Positions 56,657 through 64,000 of a stretch of 64,000 nucleotides of DNA are shown in pieces. The stretch's first letter is position 1, and every line of letters begins with the position of its first letter. The notes beneath the pieces were generated by a model that made no database searches, was not told the DNA's origin, and saw nothing but the letters and a program-made list of their open reading frames with translations. The translations under genes were made by a program, and so were the position numbers. Origin of the DNA: Occultella aeris. GTDB taxonomy: Bacteria > Actinomycetota > Actinomycetes > Actinomycetales > Beutenbergiaceae. The stretch covers positions 36,554 through 100,553 of the forward strand of contig NZ_CACRYJ010000042.1 of assembly GCF_902703175.1 (NCBI RefSeq). The letters are read 5' to 3'.

Positions 56657-57574
56657 ATGTCCCTGCCCACCGCGCGGCAAGCGGAACTCGCCCCGCAGCG
56701 CAAACCGAAGAACCAGTTCTGGCTCTCCAGCATCGGCTTCGTGGCACCCGGCGTGCTGCTCGTCGCCGTTGTGCTCTACCTGCCGTTCCTGTGGACCACC
56801 TACATCAGCTTCACCGAGTACAACGGCCTCGGTGACCCGGAGTTCATCGGCATCGAGAACTTCCGGGACATGTTCGCCGACCCGGCGTTCCTCAACTCGG
56901 TCCTCAACACCCTCTACTGGGTGCTCGGCACGATCGCACTGCCGGTCGGACTCGGGCTGCTGATCGCCGTGCTCAGCCACGGGCTGCCGAACGCGACGCT
57001 GTTCCGGCTGCCGTTCCTGATCCCGTACGCCCTCTCCGGGGTGGCCGTCGGCGTCATCTGGTCCTTCGTGCTGCAGACCAACGGGGCGCTGAGCCAGGCG
57101 CTGGTGTTCCTGCACCTGCCCGGTTCGGAACTGCGCTGGCTGCTCGACGCACCCCTGAACACGTTCGTGATGATCGGGGCCTCCACCTGGCAGGGCGCCG
57201 GCGTGAATGCGCTGCTGTTCGGCATCGGCCTGCAGTCCATCCCGAAGGAGCCTCTCGAGGCGGCCCGGGTCGACGGCGCCAGCGGCTTCACGCTGTTCCG
57301 CACGATGACCTGGCCGATGCTCGCCCCGCTCACCACCGTGGTGGTCGGCCTGTCCATCGTGGGCAGCCTGAAGACGTTCGACATCATCTGGGGCATGACC
57401 AAGGGCGGCCCCGGCCGCGTCTCGGAGACGCTGGCCCTGACCATGTACAAGGAGACGTTCATCAACAACGCCTACGGTCTGGGCGCGGCGGTGGCGCTGT
57501 TCCTGACCGTGGTCACGGTGCTCGCCTCCATCCTCTACCTGCGCCGGCAGCTCGCCGACTCCAGGTCGATCTGA
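56657..57574 (+). CDS. ABC sugar transporter permease, MalF type
   Basis: A 305-residue inner-membrane permease with six helices. The EAA loop reads EPLEAARVDGASGFTLFRTMTWPML near residue 200, where it contacts the ATPase. ATG 56657 follows GAGGAGG by 9 bases; GTG 56651 would be too close. No ATP-binding subunit is encoded in the visible cluster, so a shared MsiK-type ATPase elsewhere is likely. Confidence 0.92.
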   Translation: MSLPTARQAELAPQRKPKNQFWLSSIGFVAPGVLLVAVVLYLPFLWTTYISFTEYNGLGDPEFIGIENFRDMFADPAFLNSVLNTLYWVLGTIALPVGLGLLIAVLSHGLPNATLFRLPFLIPYALSGVAVGVIWSFVLQTNGALSQALVFLHLPGSELRWLLDAPLNTFVMIGASTWQGAGVNALLFGIGLQSIPKEPLEAARVDGASGFTLFRTMTWPMLAPLTTVVVGLSIVGSLKTFDIIWGMTKGGPGRVSETLALTMYKETFINNAYGLGAAVALFLTVVTVLASILYLRRQLADSRSI

Positions 57575-57584
57575 GGAGGCCGCG

Positions 57585-58394
57585 ATGCTCGCACGCAAGA
57601 TCGTCCTCGCGGTCCTCGGCCTCCTCTGGCTGGTGCCGGTCTACCTGCTCCTCGCGAACGCCTCGAAGCTGCCCGCGGAGTTCGGCACGTACGGGCTGTG
57701 GGAACCGGGCAACCTCGGCGCCCTCTTCACGAACATGGCCGACGCCTGGGATCGCGGCCGATTGTCCCAGGGCATCGTCTCGACGGCCGTCTACGCCATC
57801 GTGTCCCCGATCATCGCCGTGATCATCGGCGCCGCCGCCGGGTTCGCCATCGTGGCACTGCGGCTGCGGAACGGCTTCTTCTGGTTCGTGGTCATCTTCG
57901 CCAGCACGATCTTCCCGCTGCAGATGATCCTGATGCCGCTCTTCGTCGGGTACGCCCAGACCGGTCTGTTCAACACCAGGGTCGGCATGATCCTCGTGTA
58001 CACCGTGATCGCCACCCCGTTCTCGGCGTTCGTGATGCGCAACTTCTTCACCGGCATCGCGCACCAGGTGTTCGAGGCCGCGGTCATGGACGGTGCGTCC
58101 ACCTGGCGGATCTTCTGGCGGATCTACCTGCCGATGTCCACCAGTGCCCTGATTGCGATCTTCATCCTGCAGGCCACCTTCATCTGGAACGACCTGCTGC
58201 TGGGCCTGACCCTGACCCAGTCCTCGGAGATCCGCCCGGTGATCACGGCCTTGTCCGCGTTGCAGAGCACCTACGGGGGATCGGCGATGTCCACGGTGCT
58301 CGCCGGCGGGCTGCTCGTCTCGCTGCCAACCGTGATCCTGTTCCTGGCCACGCAGCGCGCCTTCACCCGGGGCCTGTCCCTCGGCCAGTTCTGA
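57585..58394 (+). CDS. ABC sugar transporter permease, MalG type
   Basis: A 269-residue permease with six helices. Its EAA loop is FEAAVMDGASTWRIFWRIYLPMS near residue 165. It pairs with the MalF-type permease, whose stop lies 10 bases upstream; GAGGAGG at the junction serves as ribosome site. It ends TRGLSLGQF, a usual MalG-type C-terminus. Confidence 0.92.
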   Translation: MLARKIVLAVLGLLWLVPVYLLLANASKLPAEFGTYGLWEPGNLGALFTNMADAWDRGRLSQGIVSTAVYAIVSPIIAVIIGAAAGFAIVALRLRNGFFWFVVIFASTIFPLQMILMPLFVGYAQTGLFNTRVGMILVYTVIATPFSAFVMRNFFTGIAHQVFEAAVMDGASTWRIFWRIYLPMSTSALIAIFILQATFIWNDLLLGLTLTQSSEIRPVITALSALQSTYGGSAMSTVLAGGLLVSLPTVILFLATQRAFTRGLSLGQF

Positions 58395-58412
58395 GAAAGG
58401 CGGAACCCTGAG

Positions 58413-59234
58413 ATGACAACACCGATCGAGGCCGCCGACGGCGGAGGGTCACCCTCCGTGGTCGCGGTCACCGGGGGAGCAGCGGGGATCGGGGGCGCCG
58501 TCGTAGCGCGCCTGGCCGGTGACGGCGCGCGGGTGTACGCGCTCGACACCGACGCCGACGCCCTCGCGCGACTGGAGCAGCCGCACGGCTCGGGGGAGAT
58601 CGTCGGGGTCCGCGTGGACGTCACCGACGAGGACGCCATGACAGCCGCGTTCGAGGCCATCGCGGCCGACGGCGGCGTGGGCGGCCTCGTCTGCGCGGCC
58701 GGCATCCAGACCTACGGCACGGTGGACGCCACCGCGATGGCGACCTACGACCGGGTGATGGCCGTGAACGTGCGGGGCGCGTTCCTGGCCGCGCACCTGG
58801 CCGTGCCGCAGATCCGCTCCCGCGGCGGCGGGGGTATCGTGCTGATCTCCTCGGTCCAGGCATACGTCGCCCAGCACGGCGTCGCGGCCTACGCGGCCAC
58901 CAAGGGGGCGCTGTTGTCCCTGACCCGCGCCATGGCCGTCGACCATGCACGCGAGGGGATCCGGGTCAACGCCGTGTGTCCGGGATCGGTGGACACCCCG
59001 ATGCTGCGCTGGGCCGCGGGCCTGCACGCGGACGGCCCGGAACAGGTGGACGCGATCGTCGCCGAGTGGGGCCGCTCGCACCCCCTCGGACGGGTCGCCC
59101 GTGCCGGGGAGGTCGCGGACGTGGTGGCCTACCTGCTCAGTGACCGGTCATCGTTCGTGACCGGTGCCGATATCAAGGTCGACGGCGGCCTCACCGCGGG
59201 CAACGCCGTCGCCCTGCCGGAGGAGGACCAGTGA
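58413..59234 (+). CDS. Short-chain dehydrogenase/reductase
   Basis: A 273-residue NAD(P)-dependent oxidoreductase. The cofactor motif [11 protein letters not shown] lies near residue 20, an acidic residue after VYALDTDAD suggests NAD preference, and the catalytic triad is S-Y-K with ISSVQ, then AYAATKGAL near 165. In this operon it likely oxidises a sugar or sugar acid such as a uronate or deoxyhexonate. It overlaps the next gene by GTGA, so the dehydrogenase and dehydratase probably work in sequence. Confidence 0.85.
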   Translation: MTTPIEAADGGGSPSVVAVTGGAAGIGGAVVARLAGDGARVYALDTDADALARLEQPHGSGEIVGVRVDVTDEDAMTAAFEAIAADGGVGGLVCAAGIQTYGTVDATAMATYDRVMAVNVRGAFLAAHLAVPQIRSRGGGGIVLISSVQAYVAQHGVAAYAATKGALLSLTRAMAVDHAREGIRVNAVCPGSVDTPMLRWAAGLHADGPEQVDAIVAEWGRSHPLGRVARAGEVADVVAYLLSDRSSFVTGADIKVDGGLTAGNAVALPEEDQ

Positions 59235-60505
59235 GCGACCTCAGGATCGTCGACATCCGGGCGACCACCGTGACGGTGCCGCTGGAGGCGCCGTTGCGAC
59301 ACTCGAACGGCGCCCACTGGGGCCGGTTCGTGCGCACCATCGTGGAGATCGAGGCGAGCAACGGACTGATCGGCCTCGGCGAGATGGGCGGCGGCGGGCA
59401 GAGTTCGGAGGCCGCCATCGACGCCCTCAAGCCCTACCTGGTGGGCCACGACCCCGCGAACGTCGAGGCGCTCAGGTTCATGATCGCGAACCCGACGGCG
59501 AGCCTGTACAACAATCGCACCCAGCTCCTCGCGGCCGTCGAGTTCGCGTGCCTGGACCTCCTCGGCCAGCACGTCGGCCTGCCGGTGCACGACCTGCTCG
59601 GCGGGAAGGTCCGCGACGAGGTCGAGTTCGCGTCCTACCTGTTCTACCGGTATCCGGGGCGCGACGGGAGCGGCGAGGTCCGCACGATCGACCAGCTCGT
59701 CGACGAGGCGAAGGCACTCAAGGCCAAGCACGGGTTCCGGGTGCACAAGCTCAAGGCCGGGGTGTTCGACACCGACTTCGAGCTGGCCGGCTACCGGGCG
59801 CTCGCCGAGGCACTCCCGGCGGACCGGTTCCGGTACGACCCGAACGGTGCGCTCAGCGTGGAGGAGTCGATCCGGTTCGCGAAGGCGATCGAGGACCTGC
59901 CCAACGACTACCTCGAGGACCCCGTCTACTCCCTCACCGGGATGCGCCGGGTCCGGGAGAACACCCACGTCCCGCTCGCCACGAACACGGTGGTCGTGAA
60001 CTTCGAGCAGCTCGCGGCGAACATCCTCAACCCCGCCGTGGATGTGATCCTGCTGGACACCACGTTCTGGGGTGGGATCCGGCCGTGCATCCGGGCCGCC
60101 GGGATCTGCGAGGCGTTCTCCCTCGGGGTCGCCGTGCACTCCTCCGGGGAACTGGGCATCCAGCTCGCGACCATGCTGCACCTGGGTGCGGTCGTACCGA
60201 ACCTGGTGTTCGCCGCCGACGCGCACTACCACCACCTCACCGATGACATCGTCACCGGCGGGTTGCGACCCTACGTCGACGGGAAGATGGCCGTGCCCAC
60301 GGCGCCCGGTCTCGGCGTCACCCTCGACCGGGACAAGGTCGCCGAGTACGCCGAGCTCTACCGCGAGCTGGGCGGGTACACCTACGACCGTGACCCGGGC
60401 CGCCCGGACTGGTACCCGCTGCTGCCGAACACCTCCTTCGCCGACCACACCGTCGAAGGCATCCCGGAGGCCCTCGCCGCGGAGTACGCCCGATGGCCCG
60501 CCTGA
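59231..60505 (+). CDS. Enolase-superfamily acid-sugar dehydratase, glucarate-dehydratase-like
   Basis: A 424-residue enzyme. KLK at 173-175 (HKLKAG), D203 in [10 protein letters not shown]229 in LEDP, N252 in LATNTVV, D276 and H303 in [14 protein letters not shown] fit the glucarate dehydratase group of the mandelate racemase branch. The N-terminal capping domain has [17 protein letters not shown]. It should remove water from an aldarate or aldonate. Start GTG 59231 overlaps the SDR stop. The exact substrate is unknown; true glucarate dehydratases are slightly longer. Confidence 0.83.
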   Translation: MSDLRIVDIRATTVTVPLEAPLRHSNGAHWGRFVRTIVEIEASNGLIGLGEMGGGGQSSEAAIDALKPYLVGHDPANVEALRFMIANPTASLYNNRTQLLAAVEFACLDLLGQHVGLPVHDLLGGKVRDEVEFASYLFYRYPGRDGSGEVRTIDQLVDEAKALKAKHGFRVHKLKAGVFDTDFELAGYRALAEALPADRFRYDPNGALSVEESIRFAKAIEDLPNDYLEDPVYSLTGMRRVRENTHVPLATNTVVVNFEQLAANILNPAVDVILLDTTFWGGIRPCIRAAGICEAFSLGVAVHSSGELGIQLATMLHLGAVVPNLVFAADAHYHHLTDDIVTGGLRPYVDGKMAVPTAPGLGVTLDRDKVAEYAELYRELGGYTYDRDPGRPDWYPLLPNTSFADHTVEGIPEALAAEYARWPA

Positions 60506-60591
60506 TCATCGACGCCGAACGCGACATCGTTGGCTCCGCCGGAGGCTGCGGGGCCAACAACCTCGCGTTCGCCGGCGACGGGACGCTCTGA
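60493..60591 (+). CDS. Possible 32-codon ORF bridging dehydratase and esterase genes
   Basis: ATG 60493 lies in the last codons of the dehydratase, in another frame. The frame continues [20 protein letters not shown] and ends at TGA 60589-60591, whose last base begins the esterase ATG (TGATG). The 85-base gap is thus fully covered by a frame coupled at both ends. It may be a remnant of a deleted gene, a micropeptide or a coupling device. No homologue is recognised. Confidence 0.35.
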   Translation: MARLIIDAERDIVGSAGGCGANNLAFAGDGTL

Positions 60592-61727
60592 TGGTGCAGG
60601 TCGACCTGCCGATCGAGCAGTTGCGGACCTATCGGAACCCGCGGCCGGCGCCGCCTGGCCTGGGCGAGTACTGGGACCGGACCCTGGCGCAGTCCCGTGC
60701 CGCAGCCGGGCCGGTGCGAGCCGACCGCGTCGACGTCGGCCTGCGCACGGTCACCTGCTACGACGTCACGTTTCCCGGGTTCGCCGGCGAGGACGTCCGG
60801 GCCTGGTGGCTGGTGCCGGTACTGCCCGACGGCGTCGGTGACGCGCTGCCCGACGGCGTCGCTGGCGCACTGCCCGAAGGCGTCGCTGGCGCGGGCATGG
60901 ACGGCGTCGCTGACGCGGATACAAACGGCCGAGGCGGCACCGGCAGCCTTCCGGTCGTGGTCGAGTTCCTCGGGTACGGCGGCGGCCGGGGTCTGCCCCA
61001 TGAGCGCCTGACCTGGGCCAGCCACGGGTTCGCCCAGCTCGTCGTGGACAGCCGCGGCCAGGGCAGCATCTGGAACACCGGCGATACCCCGGACCCGCAC
61101 GGCTCCGCCGGGGGCGGCGTCGGCCTGCTCACCAAGGGCGTCGACCACCCCGACCACCTCTACTACCGCCGCCTCCTCACCGATGCCGTGCTCGCCGTCG
61201 ACGCCGCCGCCCGCCTGCCCGGCGCGGACCCGAGCCGGATCGCCACGCTCGGGCACAGCCAGGGCGGCGCGCTCGCGCTGGCCGCGGCTGCGCTGAACCC
61301 GGCCGTGGCCGCCGTCGGTGCCCGGGCGCCGTTCCTGTGCGGGATCGCCCGCGCCCTGGAGGTCACCGATGCCGAGCCCTACGGGGACCTGGCGCGCTAC
61401 CTGTCCGTGCATCGCACCCGCGCCGAGGAGGTCCTCGCGTTGCTCGATCATGTCGACCTCTCCTTCCTCGCCCCTCGGCTGCGCTGCCCCACCTGGATCT
61501 CCGTGGGGCTCGCGGACCCGATCTGCCCGCCGTCGGGCATCTTCGGCGCGATCAACGCCATCGAGGCGGTCGCCCCCGAGATCCGCACCTGGCCCTACGG
61601 CGGCCACGAGGCGGGCGGCGCGCACGACGACGCGCACCTGGCCGCCTGGCTCGCCGAACACCTCGGGCCGGCCGCGGCCGACCAGCACCTGCCACCCGAC
61701 CAGCACCCGAACCAAGGACAGCCGTGA
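60591..61727 (+). CDS. Acetyl-xylan esterase / cephalosporin-C deacetylase-like hydrolase
   Basis: A 378-residue alpha/beta hydrolase of the AXE1 type. It shows QLRTYRNPRPAPPGLGEYWD at the N-terminus, VVDSRGQGS near 150, nucleophile loop GHSQGGALALAAAA near 222, acid in GLADPICPPSGIFGAINAI near 306 and terminal His in YGGHEAGG near 344. No signal peptide is present, so it deacetylates imported sugars. A tandem repeat insertion (residues 78-109) is unusual for the family. ATG 60591 is coupled to the preceding short frame. It overlaps the next gene by GTGA. Confidence 0.83.
   Translation: MVQVDLPIEQLRTYRNPRPAPPGLGEYWDRTLAQSRAAAGPVRADRVDVGLRTVTCYDVTFPGFAGEDVRAWWLVPVLPDGVGDALPDGVAGALPEGVAGAGMDGVADADTNGRGGTGSLPVVVEFLGYGGGRGLPHERLTWASHGFAQLVVDSRGQGSIWNTGDTPDPHGSAGGGVGLLTKGVDHPDHLYYRRLLTDAVLAVDAAARLPGADPSRIATLGHSQGGALALAAAALNPAVAAVGARAPFLCGIARALEVTDAEPYGDLARYLSVHRTRAEEVLALLDHVDLSFLAPRLRCPTWISVGLADPICPPSGIFGAINAIEAVAPEIRTWPYGGHEAGGAHDDAHLAAWLAEHLGPAAADQHLPPDQHPNQGQP
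60822..60917 (+). repeat. Four 24-bp tandem repeats inside the esterase gene
   Basis: Units begin at 60822, 60846, 60870 and 60894, each close to ctgcccgacggcgtcgctgg followed by cgcg-like bases. They code for LPDGVGDA, LPDGVAGA, LPEGVAGA and GMDGVADA. The copies differ by a few bases and keep the frame. Confidence 0.85.
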
Positions 61728-63802
61728 CCCACCACCTCGTCCCGACCTGCGCCGACCTCGCCAGCGACGTCGTCGTCGATGCCTTCGACGACATGGTCAA
61801 CCCGCCCGGCCTGACCAACCACTGGGCCGTCGCCCAGGTGGACCACGACGTCGTCGCCGTCCGGAGCCTGAACGTCCCGCCGGTCTCCCAGGGGGACTCG
61901 ATCTCCGGCCAGCTCTACCTCGGTGGCCGCCTCGCCCGGTCCTTCGGCGCTGCCGTGAGCGTGCGCTGGCGCCCGGACCGGGTCGAGCGCGCCACCACGA
62001 TCGACGGCTGGGAGATCACCACGGTCACCGTGTGCCCGCCCGGTGAGCCCGGCGTGAGCGTGAGCATCGAGGTCACCGAGACCACCGGCGCCGACCGGGA
62101 CCTGCGGCTCGGCCTGTGGCTGGCCTCGACCGTGACGAAGCAGGCCGGACCGTGGCGCTCGGCCGAGCCGCCGCAGGCCCCGAACACCATCACCCGGGCC
62201 GGCGCCCGGGTGATCGGCACCGACGGCAGCGCCACGGCGGTCCAGGAGCTCGTCCGGCCCGACGGCGCACGCCTGCTGGAGGGCCCGGCGCACGTCGTCG
62301 AGGCGGTGCTCGAGGTGGCCGCGGGCGCGACGGTGGCCTTCGGTTTCGTCCACGCCGTCGCGGCCGAGCCGGCGGAGGCGGCGCTGGTCGCGGACCGCCT
62401 CGTGGCCGGCCTGCCCGATGCGGCGCGGGCGAGTGAGGTCGAGTGGGACCGGCAGATCGCCGCCATGTTCGATCCCGACGACGACGAGTTCGGCGGCGCT
62501 CTACCGGTCCTGGAGACCGACGACGAGGCGCTACGACGGCTGTACTGGTGGGGCGCCGTCGGCGTGCTGTGGTTCAAACGGGACAACCCGGCGTCGGTGC
62601 TCGGCCGCACCTACGACACGCTCATGCCCCGGTACTGGCAGACCACGACGTTCATCTGGGACTACTCGCTGTCCTCCCAGGTGCACGCCCTGCTCGACCC
62701 GGGGGTGATGCGCCGGCAGATCGCGCACTGGGTGGGACTGGACATCGACAAGCACTTCGGCACCGAGTGGCTCACCGGCGGGCCGGTCGGGTACTGGTAC
62801 TCGGTCAACCACTACGCGATGACCCGGCTCGTGCGCGACTACGTCGCATTCACCGGGGACCGTGACTTCCTCGAGGAGTCGCTGACCACTGCCGACGGAG
62901 TCACGCAGCGGCTCGCCGACGACGTCCGGGCGTGGTCGCGGGCCTGGCACCGGATCCGCTCCACCAGTGGCCTCGCCGACTACGGGGAGATCGACAACCT
63001 GCTCGAGTGCGTGAGCTCCTACGTCCACGAGGTCGCGAGCCTGAACGCCGCGAACGTGTGGTGCCTGCGCACCGCGGCCGGGCTCGCCGACCTCGAGGGC
63101 GCCCCGGGCGAGGCGGCGACGCTGCGGGCCGAGGCCGACGAGCTCGTCGCCCTGGTCAAGGACCTCTACATCCCCGGCGCAGGGTTCTACCACGCCCGCC
63201 AACCCGATGGGTCGCTCACCCCGACCCGGCACTGCTACGACTTCGCCACCGTGGGCACCACCATCGCCGCGGACCTGCCGGCCAGCACCCGGGACGAGAT
63301 GGTGCGGTTCTTCACGCAGGAGCTGCGGACGCCGTCCTGGATGCGCGCCCTCTCACCGTACGACGCGGACGCCGGCTACTCGCTTCGCGCCGACCATCAG
63401 TGGAACGGCGCCTACCCGGCCTGGCCGCCGGACGCCGCGCGGTCCGCGATCGCCCTCGGCCACCCCGAGGTGGTGCTGGAGTGGCTGCCAGGTCTGGCCC
63501 GGTCGGCGAACCAGGGCCCGCCCGGGCAGGCGCACTTCGTCGAGGAGGCGGCCGAACCGGTCAACGGGGGAGCACGCAAGACCCCGCCCCAGTTCCCGTA
63601 CCTGATCGACTGGTCCTGCTCCTCGGCCGGGTCCTGGGTGGAACTGGTGATCTCCGGGATCTTCGGCGTCCACGTGGACTGGGACGGCACGGTGACGGCG
63701 AACGGCTGCGTGGACGGGCTCGACCCAGGTGCCGCGTTGCGGGGGCTGCGCGTCGGCGGCATCAGCTACGACGTGGTCGACGGCCAGGTGCGCAGGAGCT
63801 GA
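61724..63802 (+). CDS. Six-hairpin glycoside hydrolase (MGH1/GH63-like)
   Basis: A 692-residue protein with an N-terminal beta-sandwich (about 1-250) and a helical (alpha/alpha)6 domain (about 260-620). The latter has YWWGAVGVLWFKRDN, WQTTTFIWDYSLSSQVHALLDP, NHYAMTRLVRDYVAFTGDRDFLEE, WNGAYPAWPPDAA and FPYLIDWSCSSAGSW. The WDYS and late acidic positions are likely catalytic. It lacks a signal peptide, so it acts on imported oligosaccharides. The family cannot be fixed between GH63/MGH1-like and related six-hairpin groups. Start GTG 61724 overlaps the esterase stop. Confidence 0.75.
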   Translation: MTHHLVPTCADLASDVVVDAFDDMVNPPGLTNHWAVAQVDHDVVAVRSLNVPPVSQGDSISGQLYLGGRLARSFGAAVSVRWRPDRVERATTIDGWEITTVTVCPPGEPGVSVSIEVTETTGADRDLRLGLWLASTVTKQAGPWRSAEPPQAPNTITRAGARVIGTDGSATAVQELVRPDGARLLEGPAHVVEAVLEVAAGATVAFGFVHAVAAEPAEAALVADRLVAGLPDAARASEVEWDRQIAAMFDPDDDEFGGALPVLETDDEALRRLYWWGAVGVLWFKRDNPASVLGRTYDTLMPRYWQTTTFIWDYSLSSQVHALLDPGVMRRQIAHWVGLDIDKHFGTEWLTGGPVGYWYSVNHYAMTRLVRDYVAFTGDRDFLEESLTTADGVTQRLADDVRAWSRAWHRIRSTSGLADYGEIDNLLECVSSYVHEVASLNAANVWCLRTAAGLADLEGAPGEAATLRAEADELVALVKDLYIPGAGFYHARQPDGSLTPTRHCYDFATVGTTIAADLPASTRDEMVRFFTQELRTPSWMRALSPYDADAGYSLRADHQWNGAYPAWPPDAARSAIALGHPEVVLEWLPGLARSANQGPPGQAHFVEEAAEPVNGGARKTPPQFPYLIDWSCSSAGSWVELVISGIFGVHVDWDGTVTANGCVDGLDPGAALRGLRVGGISYDVVDGQVRRS

Positions 63803-63807
63803 CGACG

Positions 63808-64000
63808 ATGACCGGGGCAGCAGGGGTTGCGGCGGCGGCCCTCGACGGCGGGTGGCCGGCACTGGAACTGCGCACCCACGCGGCGAGCCTGACCGTGCTG
63901 CCCGAGAAGGGCTGCGACCTCGTCTCGTTCGTGGACGCCCGGACCGGGGTGGACGTGCTGTTCCGGGCGCCGTGGGGCATTCCGCCTCGGGCGAGCGGGG
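63808..64000 (+). CDS. Aldose-1-epimerase/mutarotase-like protein (5' end only)
   Basis: The frame opens at ATG 63808, with CAGGAG nine bases upstream, and runs off the right edge after 64 codons. Residues ELRTHAASLTVLPEKGCDLVSF, then DVLFRAPWGIPP, match the start of galactose-mutarotase-like proteins in sugar-acid operons. It would interconvert sugar anomers released by the upstream glycosidase. Confidence 0.65.
   Translation, partial: MTGAAGVAAAALDGGWPALELRTHAASLTVLPEKGCDLVSFVDARTGVDVLFRAPWGIPPRASG

Noticed and set aside
61724-63802. Upstream extension of the glycosidase frame to 61337
   Set aside because: The extension lies inside the esterase gene in another frame and gives an Arg-rich nonsense segment.

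Overview
The window reads as chromosomal DNA of a high-GC Gram-positive actinobacterium, most likely of the order Micrococcales. The conserved block mtrA-mtrB-lpqB-comF-like-hpf-secA, an Rv3235-like gene, the strong G/C third-position bias and the many leaderless TANNNT promoters support this. The genus cannot be fixed from the sequence. Gene density is high and no gap between genes exceeds 300 bases. No rRNA, tRNA, CRISPR array, IS element or phage gene was seen.

Region 1 (1-12784) is a cell-surface polysaccharide locus. It holds two polytopic GT-C-like proteins, a polyprenol-type GT2, a GT4, a flippase-like membrane protein, a rhamnosyltransferase-like GT2, rfbC and rfbA. It is bracketed by three secreted proteins that share a 45-residue FG-GAP/VCBS-like repeat: one truncated by the window edge, one fused to a VanY-type M15 peptidase and one fused to a SpoIID/LytB domain.

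Region 2 (12867-20030) holds ahcY and nhaA, a divergent RDD/SpoIIM-like pair, and a GntR regulator with a galactarate/talarate-dehydratase-like enolase under a recognisable promoter.

Region 3 (20212-39294) is core. A leftward operon (membrane protein, DUF4129, DUF4350, MoxR, DUF58) diverges from mtrA-mtrB-lpqB. A ComFC-like gene, hpf with a predicted leader ORF, a YcaQ-type glycosylase, secA, an Rv3235-like gene, a LysM protein and a small conserved protein follow.

Region 4 (39505-43509) is a purine-salvage or catabolism module: an NCS2 permease fused to a UraD-like domain, a guanine-deaminase-like enzyme and a convergent PucR regulator.

Region 5 (43590-54401) is mixed: HTH, SAF and ParA-like genes, DUF6912, VOC, a large secreted NAGPA-metallophosphoesterase, a FitAB-type toxin-antitoxin pair, a HisN-like phosphatase, an IclR regulator and a secreted DUF4185-like protein.

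Region 6 (54504-64000) is a sugar-acid/glycan utilisation operon. A GntR regulator with a palindromic operator precedes a binding-protein ABC importer without its ATPase, an SDR dehydrogenase, a glucarate-dehydratase-like enolase, an acetyl-xylan-esterase-like hydrolase, a six-hairpin glycosidase and the start of a mutarotase-like gene. Most junctions overlap by 1-4 bases, so the genes are probably co-translated.
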